A stretch of DNA of 64,000 nucleotides from Pedobacter chitinilyticus (GTDB lineage: Bacteria; Bacteroidota; Bacteroidia; Sphingobacteriales; Sphingobacteriaceae), in assembly GCF_003313385.1 (NCBI RefSeq), contig NZ_QMHN01000004.1, positions 2,531 to 66,530 on the forward strand, written 5' to 3'. The number at the start of each line of letters is the position of its first letter. Position 1 is the first letter of the stretch. The translations under genes and the position numbers were made by a program. Shown piece by piece: positions 58,553 to 64,000 of this stretch. The notes beneath the pieces were generated by a model. The model was not told where the DNA came from and made no database searches. It worked only from the letters and a program-made list of their open reading frames with translations.

Positions 58553-59098
58553 ATGGCAGAATTAGATACCTCCGGTAAGGACGGCGGTAAAGGTGGAAAG
58601 GTAAGAAGCAAGAAGGCCTCTACTAAAGTTGACTTAACAGCGATGGTAGACTTAGCGTTTCTTTTGATTACCTTCTTCATGTTGACCACGTCTTTATCAA
58701 AACCTCAGGCAATGGATATTGCAAAGCCTGATAAGGATGCAAAGGACGAAAACAGGCTTGAGCTTAGAGAGTCGCAGACGATGACCATTTTATTGGGCAA
58801 AAATGATAGAATTGCTTGGTATATGGGAGAAGCTGGAAAATCGGCTCCAACAATTGAAGGTTTTAATGATATTAGAGCTTCATTGTTAAAGAACAAGAAG
58901 GATGTAAAAGATGCAAGTGGTAGAGATATTGTGATTATTGTTAAGCCTACTGATGGTGCTACTTACAAAAACTTTGTAGACATCATGGACGAGATCAATA
59001 TCACTAAAACGAACATCAATGCTCCAGCTGTTGACGATGATCCTAAGCATCTTTTAGATAGCGAAAGAGATTTTATGAAATCCAAAGGGATTTTATAA
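58553..59098 (+). CDS. exbD: ExbD/TolR family protein, second copy
   Basis: The 181-aa protein follows the first ExbD by 10 bp. The key Asp lies in VDLTAMVDLAF, followed by LLITFFMLTTSLSKPQAMDI. A periplasmic domain ends with DSERDFMKSKG. It is the closest relative in this window of the orphan ExbD at 51479. Confidence 0.92.
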   Translation: MAELDTSGKDGGKGGKVRSKKASTKVDLTAMVDLAFLLITFFMLTTSLSKPQAMDIAKPDKDAKDENRLELRESQTMTILLGKNDRIAWYMGEAGKSAPTIEGFNDIRASLLKNKKDVKDASGRDIVIIVKPTDGATYKNFVDIMDEINITKTNINAPAVDDDPKHLLDSERDFMKSKGIL

Positions 59099-59127
59099 CG
59101 AGTTGATAACAAATAAAAAATTGAGCA

Positions 59128-59943
59128 ATGTCTAAAATAGATTTATTTAATAAGGAATGGATTGACGTTGTGTTCGCCAAAAAGAACAAGGCTTACGGAG
59201 CATATGAGCTTCGTCAGACCAATTCTTGGAACACCACTAAATCACTGTTTATTGCTTCGGCAATATTCATCTTCCTTTTCCTTGCACCAAGGCTGTATGC
59301 TTTGTTGAAAGGGATGGTTCCTGAACCTCCACAGGAGACAGTGACCGAGGTGGTTATGCAACCTCCTCCACCAATTAACCCAGAGGTGAAAACTCCACCG
59401 CCAGTAGAGCCACCTCCGCCGAAACAAGATCAGGTGAAGTTTCCACCTCCGATTGTTAAACCCGATAACGAGGTGCGTGACGAAAAACCACCAACCATTG
59501 AGGATTTGAAAAAGGCTGATCCTGGGCAAAAAACTATTGAAGGTGACCCTACTGCTGAGGTAGTTCAAATTACTGCAGCAGGTGAAGGTCCGAAACAAGC
59601 AGTAGTGGTTGAGGATAATACCGTTTACAGTTTTGTAAGTATGGAAAACCCTCCAATGTTCCCAGGCGGTATCGATAAGTTCTATAAATTTTTGGGCGAT
59701 AATATTAAATATCCTCCAATGGCTGCAGAGAACAATATTCAGGGTAACGTATTCGTTTCTTTTACAGTAGAGAAAGACGGATCGTTAACTGATATCAAAA
59801 TCGATAGAAAGCTTGGATATGGAACCGATGAAGAAGCAGTTCGTGTTTTGAAACTGAGTAAGCGTTGGAATCCAGGTATGCAAAATGGTAAACCGGTGCG
59901 TGTTAAATATAATATCCCAATTAAATTTAGCTTGCAACAATAG
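59128..59943 (+). CDS. TonB family energy transducer
   Basis: The 271-aa protein has an N-terminal helix (about 38-58), a proline-rich periplasmic linker (about 65-130, PPPP and KPP motifs) and a TonB C-terminal domain (about 180-271) with a Y-P-x-x-A-motif KYPPMAAEN, GNVFVSFTVEKDGS and WNPGMQNGKPVRVKYNIPI. It transmits proton-motive energy to outer-membrane receptors. The N-terminal motif NKAYGAYELR is typical of Bacteroidota TonB. Confidence 0.93.
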   Translation: MSKIDLFNKEWIDVVFAKKNKAYGAYELRQTNSWNTTKSLFIASAIFIFLFLAPRLYALLKGMVPEPPQETVTEVVMQPPPPINPEVKTPPPVEPPPPKQDQVKFPPPIVKPDNEVRDEKPPTIEDLKKADPGQKTIEGDPTAEVVQITAAGEGPKQAVVVEDNTVYSFVSMENPPMFPGGIDKFYKFLGDNIKYPPMAAENNIQGNVFVSFTVEKDGSLTDIKIDRKLGYGTDEEAVRVLKLSKRWNPGMQNGKPVRVKYNIPIKFSLQQ

Positions 59944-59949
59944 TTAAGC

Positions 59950-60189
59950 ATGTTTAATTCAAATACTTTCAGACAGAAATCGCCTCAACAGCGATTTCTG
60001 TTTATTTTAGGGGTTGCGATGATTTTCATCTTTTGTGCATTAGCCGTGGTGGTGATGTTTTGGGGTGAACTTTTGAATTTAGACCCTCAAAGATTCCCTC
60101 AAAAATACCGTGTAGCTTTTGGTATCGTGCTAATCATCTACGCAACGATTAGATTTTTTAGAATAATTAGAGACAACGAAACAGAATGA
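59950..60189 (+). CDS. Small membrane protein in the Ton operon
   Basis: The 79-aa protein has two predicted helices (about 17-39 and 52-68). It starts 6 bp after tonB and its stop overlaps the next start (ATGA). I recognise no domain, but its coupling to both neighbours suggests that it belongs to the operon. Confidence 0.8.
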   Translation: MFNSNTFRQKSPQQRFLFILGVAMIFIFCALAVVVMFWGELLNLDPQRFPQKYRVAFGIVLIIYATIRFFRIIRDNETE

Positions 60190-61097
60190 GAAAAGCATCG
60201 GTTTTGGCGCTCGCACTCCTCTTGACATTTGCCTGTATTTCGTGTAGAAGAAAAACAAACAAAGAAACAGTTAGCGAGTCGCGGACTTCTGGAAAAACAA
60301 CGATATTGGTTGATGAGACGTACGCTCAAATCCTAGATGATCAGATCTTCATTTTCAAATCTGATTATCCTTCTGCAACAGTAAATGTTATTGCTGGAAA
60401 TGAAAACGAAATCATGCCCAAGTTTAAAAAGGGTGAAGTGAAGATGTTGGTGCTTTCTAGAATGCTTAAACCTGGCGAAGATAATTTTTATAAGCAAAAA
60501 CAAAGTCGTATCTATACGGATAGATTTGCAATTGACGGTTTGGCCTTAATTGTAAACAAGGGCGAAGTAGATAGTACTATTACCGTTGAGCAAGCTTATG
60601 ATATCATGAGAGGAAACTCAAAAACGGGTAAAAAATTGGTTTTCGATAACGCCTACTCAAGTACGATAAGGTACTTTATAGACTCTGCTGGCATCAAAGA
60701 ATTGCCAAAAGAAGGTGTCTATACACTTAAAACAACCAGCGATGTGATTAAGTATGTGGCAGAAAATAAAGGCTACATTGGAGTAATAGGGGTAAATTGG
60801 TTGTTAAAAGATGTTAAAGTTTCATCGCCCTTCTTGTCGGGTGTAAAAACTTTGGCAGTTAAAAATTTGCCTAATAAAAATGGTGCTGATGGCTATTACA
60901 AGCCTACTCAGGAGAATTTGATTAATGGAAAATATCCGCTGCTGAGGAATGTTTACATCATTAACGCAGAAGGAACAAACGGTTTAGGCACGGGATTTGC
61001 AACTTGGTTATCAAGCCCCCGCGGACAACTAATAGTGCTAAAATCGGGTCTAGGACCTCATAAAATAGCAGAAAGAGAATTTAACCTTAAAAACTAA
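60186..61097 (+). CDS. PstS-like substrate-binding lipoprotein
   Basis: The 303-aa protein has a lipobox (CISC, Cys20) and a PstS-like periplasmic binding fold: ATVNVIAGNENE, LVLSRMLKPGE, DRFAIDGLALIVNKGEVDSTITVEQ and VFDNAYSSTIRYFID. PstS proteins bind phosphate for an ABC transporter, but no pstC, pstA or pstB is next to it. Being embedded in a Ton operon, it may serve envelope energising rather than phosphate import; that is inference. The start overlaps the preceding gene by four bases. Confidence 0.88.
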   Translation: MRKASVLALALLLTFACISCRRKTNKETVSESRTSGKTTILVDETYAQILDDQIFIFKSDYPSATVNVIAGNENEIMPKFKKGEVKMLVLSRMLKPGEDNFYKQKQSRIYTDRFAIDGLALIVNKGEVDSTITVEQAYDIMRGNSKTGKKLVFDNAYSSTIRYFIDSAGIKELPKEGVYTLKTTSDVIKYVAENKGYIGVIGVNWLLKDVKVSSPFLSGVKTLAVKNLPNKNGADGYYKPTQENLINGKYPLLRNVYIINAEGTNGLGTGFATWLSSPRGQLIVLKSGLGPHKIAEREFNLKN

Positions 61098-61182
61098 TAA
61101 TAAAAAGTAATTTATTTTATCAATTTAGAGAAATAGAGCACACTGTATAACAAGCAGTAATAGTTATTTCTAATTTTAACAA

Positions 61183-62910
61183 ATGGAGACAATGAAAATG
61201 ATTAAGAAGAACATAGCCTTGGCCACGGGCTTATTATTGATGGGTAGCACTGCCTCATTTGCTCAAAGCTTAGCTGATGCTAAAAAAGCTATCGATGCTG
61301 AGCAATATCAGAAGGCTACGTCAATGCTTAAAACCTTGGTGGCAAATCAGCCTAAAGAAGGAGATAACTACTTTAACTTAGGGAAAGTATATCTATTGAC
61401 CGATGATATCGATTCGGCGAGAGCGGCGTTTACCAATGGTACTACTGCAGATCCTAAAAATGCATTGAACTTTGTGGGTTTAGGTCAAGCAGATTTATCA
61501 CAAGGTAATGCAACCAATGCTAAAACTAACTTCGATAAAGCAATAGGTTTAAAAACCAAAGATTACGCTACTTATTTAGCTATTGGTAGAGCATATATTG
61601 ATCAAAAAAATGTAGATTATGCACAGGCCTTGCCTAATTTGCAAAAAGCAGATGAACTCGATTCAAAAGATAAGGATCCAGAAACTTTCTTGGCTTTAGC
61701 AGATTACTATGCTTTGCAAAGAAAAAATACCGAAGCTTATCCTCAATATTTGAGAGCTTTGGACATTAATCCTAACTTGTATAGGGCTAACGTACAAATT
61801 GGCAAGATGTATAAAGATGCATTCGCTTTCCCAGAAGCTGAAGCTGAAATTAAGAAAGTAATTGCCGCTGATCCTAACTATGGCCCAGCTTATAGAGAGC
61901 TTGCTGAAACTCAAATGCAATGGTCTTTCGCTGATCCTAAAAACGGTGCAGCTAAAAAAACAGAGGCATTAGAGAACATGAGAAAGTATCTAGATTTAAC
62001 AGATAAATCTTTTGATTCTCGCTTACGATATGCACAGTTTTTAGTTTATGCTGGTGATTTTGCAACGTTAGAGAAAGAAGTAGCGACGTTAAATGCACCT
62101 GATCCCAAAAACCCTAAAACTTTCGTGGTAACTAGGATGAGAGGCTACTCGGCGGTAGAAAACAAAAACTTCGAGCAAGGGATTAAATACATGAACGAGT
62201 TATTTGCTAGAACGCAAGATGCTTCTCGTATTATCGGTTCAGATTACCTTTACTTAGGAAGAGCTCAACAAGCTACAGGACAAGATAGTTTAGCATTTAT
62301 CAATATAGCTAAAGGCGTAGAATTAGATTCTACCAAAGTAGAAGAGTTAGCAACTATTGGCGCAAAGTATTACCAAGCTCAAAACTTCCCTAAAGCAGCA
62401 GAAGTTTATAGCAAAGTAGTGACGGTGAATTCAAAGAACCCTAATCTAGCGATGGCTTATTATTATCTAGGTGCGGCTAACTATTTTACTTATGCATTTG
62501 CCAGCAGAGATGGAAAAAATCCAAGTAAGGATATATTAGTTAAAGCAGATACTGCTTTTGCTAGTTTAGCTAAATTGGCTCCAGATTATGAAGTAGCTTA
62601 TTTGTTTAGAGCACGTATTGGTAAAAACCTTGATGATGCCGAAAACTCAAAAAAATTGGCAGTTCCATATTATGAGAAATATATCGAATTAATAACTGCT
62701 AAGCCAGAGAAAGCAGCAGCTAGTAAAACGCAGTTGATTGAAGCATATAATTACTTGGGAGCTGTTGCTGCGGTTACAGATAAAGAAAAAGCTAAAGAAT
62801 ATTTTAATAAAGTTTTAGCTATTGATCCTCAAAATGCACTAGCATTGGATAACTTAAAATTCTTAACTGCACCAGCAACGCCAGTTAAGAAAACACCCAT
62901 TAAAAAGTAG
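61183..62910 (+). CDS. Exported TPR-repeat protein
   Basis: The 575-aa protein has a signal peptide ending SFAQ and many TPR-like units (for example NYFNLGKVYLLTDDIDSARAAF, FLALADYYALQRKNTEAYPQYL, YNYLGAVAAVTDKEKAKEYF). TPR arrays bind partner proteins. The start at 61183 has an alternative ATG at 61192. It closes the operon, with a terminator after it. Confidence 0.9.
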   Translation: METMKMIKKNIALATGLLLMGSTASFAQSLADAKKAIDAEQYQKATSMLKTLVANQPKEGDNYFNLGKVYLLTDDIDSARAAFTNGTTADPKNALNFVGLGQADLSQGNATNAKTNFDKAIGLKTKDYATYLAIGRAYIDQKNVDYAQALPNLQKADELDSKDKDPETFLALADYYALQRKNTEAYPQYLRALDINPNLYRANVQIGKMYKDAFAFPEAEAEIKKVIAADPNYGPAYRELAETQMQWSFADPKNGAAKKTEALENMRKYLDLTDKSFDSRLRYAQFLVYAGDFATLEKEVATLNAPDPKNPKTFVVTRMRGYSAVENKNFEQGIKYMNELFARTQDASRIIGSDYLYLGRAQQATGQDSLAFINIAKGVELDSTKVEELATIGAKYYQAQNFPKAAEVYSKVVTVNSKNPNLAMAYYYLGAANYFTYAFASRDGKNPSKDILVKADTAFASLAKLAPDYEVAYLFRARIGKNLDDAENSKKLAVPYYEKYIELITAKPEKAAASKTQLIEAYNYLGAVAAVTDKEKAKEYFNKVLAIDPQNALALDNLKFLTAPATPVKKTPIKK

Positions 62911-62928
62911 TTTTTAATGTCATAAAGG

Positions 62929-62957
62929 AAAGGCAGGATTTGTAATCCTGCCTTTTT
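62929..62957 (+). terminator. Terminator of the Ton operon
   Basis: AAGGCAGGATT pairs with AATCCTGCCTT through a 3-nt loop, then T residues. The -33 box of nuoA overlaps it. Confidence 0.85.
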
Positions 62958-62969
62958 ATTTTAATTTTG
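62939..62969 (+). promoter_or_regulatory. Promoter of nuoA
   Basis: TTTG (62939-62942), a 19-bp spacer and TAATTTTG (62962-62969) match the consensus, with about 13 nt from the predicted start site to the ATG. Transcription thus starts inside the terminator region of the preceding operon. Confidence 0.6.
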
Positions 62970-62988
62970 CCACCAAATCATTATTGTT

Positions 62989-63360
62989 ATGCAAGCACAA
63001 AGTACAGCACAAGATTTCATTCCTATTATATTTCAGGTAATTGTAGCTTTAGGGTTTGTGGTAGTAACTTTGTTTGCTACACATCTTTTAGGACCTAAAA
63101 GAAAAACTAACGATAAGTTAACTACTTTCGAATCGGGTATTAAGGTAATAGGAAATGCTCGTCAGCCCTTCTCTATTAAGTACTTTTTGGTAGCCATTTT
63201 GTTTGTGTTATTTGATGTTGAGGTGATTTTTATGTACCCTTGGGCCGTTAACTTTAGAGAGTTAGGTTGGAATGGGGTAATAGAGATGTTTGTTTTTATG
63301 GGAACACTTCTACTGGGCTTCATCTATATCCTAAAAAAGAAAGCATTAGATTGGCATTAG
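62989..63360 (+). CDS. nuoA: NADH-quinone oxidoreductase subunit A
   Basis: The 123-aa inner-membrane protein has three helices (about 12-33, 64-84 and 98-118) and the NuoA signatures TTFESGIKVIGNARQPFSIKY and FLVAILFVLFDVEVIFMYPW. It is part of the proton-pumping membrane arm of complex I. The length is standard. Confidence 0.96.
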   Translation: MQAQSTAQDFIPIIFQVIVALGFVVVTLFATHLLGPKRKTNDKLTTFESGIKVIGNARQPFSIKYFLVAILFVLFDVEVIFMYPWAVNFRELGWNGVIEMFVFMGTLLLGFIYILKKKALDWH

Positions 63361-63440
63361 AAGCCTGCATTCAAATTATTTAGATTGTTTCTAAATGATG
63401 ATGATGCCGCCCAAATCCTACTAAATGTTGTAAATTTGCT

Positions 63441-63473
63441 GCTTGTCCTTGTTATAATTGGACAAGCTTTTTT
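63441..63473 (+). terminator. Terminator-like hairpin between nuoA and nuoB
   Basis: GCTTGTCC pairs with GGACAAGC across an 11-nt loop, followed by six T residues, only 10 bp before the nuoB start. A TAAATTTG box lies at 63431-63438. It may attenuate transcription inside the operon. Confidence 0.55.
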
Positions 63474-63483
63474 GTTTATAAAC

Positions 63484-64000
63484 ATGAGTGAAATCAAAAT
63501 AGTTGAGGCGCCTCCAGGCATAGAAGGGAATGGCTTTTTCGCTACTTCTCTAGACAAGGCAATTGGCTTGGCCCGTTCACATTCGTTGTGGCCTTTACCT
63601 TTCGCAACTTCTTGTTGTGGTATCGAGTTTATGGCAACCATGGGTTCGCATTATGATTTTGGACGTTTCGGATCCGAAAGATTAAGTTTCTCACCTCGCC
63701 AAGCTGACGTTTTAATGGTCATGGGTACCATCGCTAAAAAAATGGGACCAGTCTTGAAACAGGTTTATCTTCAAATGGCCGAGCCTCGTTGGGTGATGGC
63801 TGTTGGTGCCTGCGCTTCAAGCGGCGGTATTTTTGATACTTATTCGGTATTGCAGGGTATTGATGAGATTATTCCCGTAGACGTTTACGTGCCAGGATGT
63901 CCGCCAAGACCAGAAGCTATTTTAGATGGCTTTCAACGCATCCAAGATTTAGTAAAGAATGAATCGGGTAGAAGAAGACATTCTCCTGAATATAAAGAAC
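63484..64000 (+). CDS. nuoB: NADH-quinone oxidoreductase subunit B (3' end outside window)
   Basis: The first 172 codons read [15 protein letters not shown], then [49 protein letters not shown] and [13 protein letters not shown]. They carry the four cysteines for the N2 iron-sulphur cluster (the CC pair, GAC and PGCP). NuoB passes electrons from the peripheral arm to quinone. No stop is reached before the window end. The frame was found by direct translation. Confidence 0.95.
   Translation, partial: MSEIKIVEAPPGIEGNGFFATSLDKAIGLARSHSLWPLPFATSCCGIEFMATMGSHYDFGRFGSERLSFSPRQADVLMVMGTIAKKMGPVLKQVYLQMAEPRWVMAVGACASSGGIFDTYSVLQGIDEIIPVDVYVPGCPPRPEAILDGFQRIQDLVKNESGRRRHSPEYKE

Overview
The window looks like a chromosomal segment of a Bacteroidota bacterium, most likely Sphingobacteriaceae and Pedobacter-like; this is an inference from gene content, as no database was searched. 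Supporting signs are three giant proteins ending in type IX secretion (T9SS) type B sorting domains, each followed by a PorP/SprF-like gene; DUF6443/Rhs and DUF6261 proteins; a TAnnTTTG-type promoter box before many genes; and an ExbB-ExbD-ExbD-TonB operon of the Bacteroidota layout.

Region 1 (1-11.4 kb) holds the tail of one T9SS adhesin plus its SprF-like partner, then a complete 2353-aa adhesin with 16 SprB repeats plus a second SprF-like partner. Region 2 (11.4-22.3 kb) is an accessory island: a nested palindromic insertion, a two-gene Rhs locus whose second protein carries a toxin-like C-terminal tip, an overlapping candidate immunity gene, and then a run of small AT-rich genes separated by copies of a palindromic repeat, with a fragment that may be an old toxin tail. 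Region 3 (22.3-27.4 kb) has a DUF6261 gene next to an exact 5 x 43-bp tandem repeat, and a convergent response regulator and propeller-type histidine kinase whose stop codons overlap. Region 4 (27.7-40 kb) is a 3772-aa Calx-beta adhesin with a third SprF-like partner.

Region 5 (40-50.3 kb) is metabolic and regulatory: cardiolipin synthase, a minus-strand operon (NAD-binding protein, metallo-beta-lactamase-fold hydrolase, AraC regulator), a GH3 glycosidase, a GH109-like protein and a LacI regulator with matching operator-like sites before itself and the GH109-like gene. Region 6 (50.3-64 kb) is mostly housekeeping: Cu/Zn superoxide dismutase, an orphan ExbD, metK, a lipid kinase, a SUI1-type factor, pckA, the Ton energising operon ending in a PstS-like lipoprotein and a TPR protein, and the start of the nuo operon (nuoA complete, nuoB cut by the window end).

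The themes are surface display and its evolution. Three adhesin/SprF cassettes share a C-terminal module but have different repetitive stalks, and the Rhs island shows signs of exchange of toxin tips and immunity genes. No tRNA, rRNA, CRISPR array or intact transposase gene was recognised.
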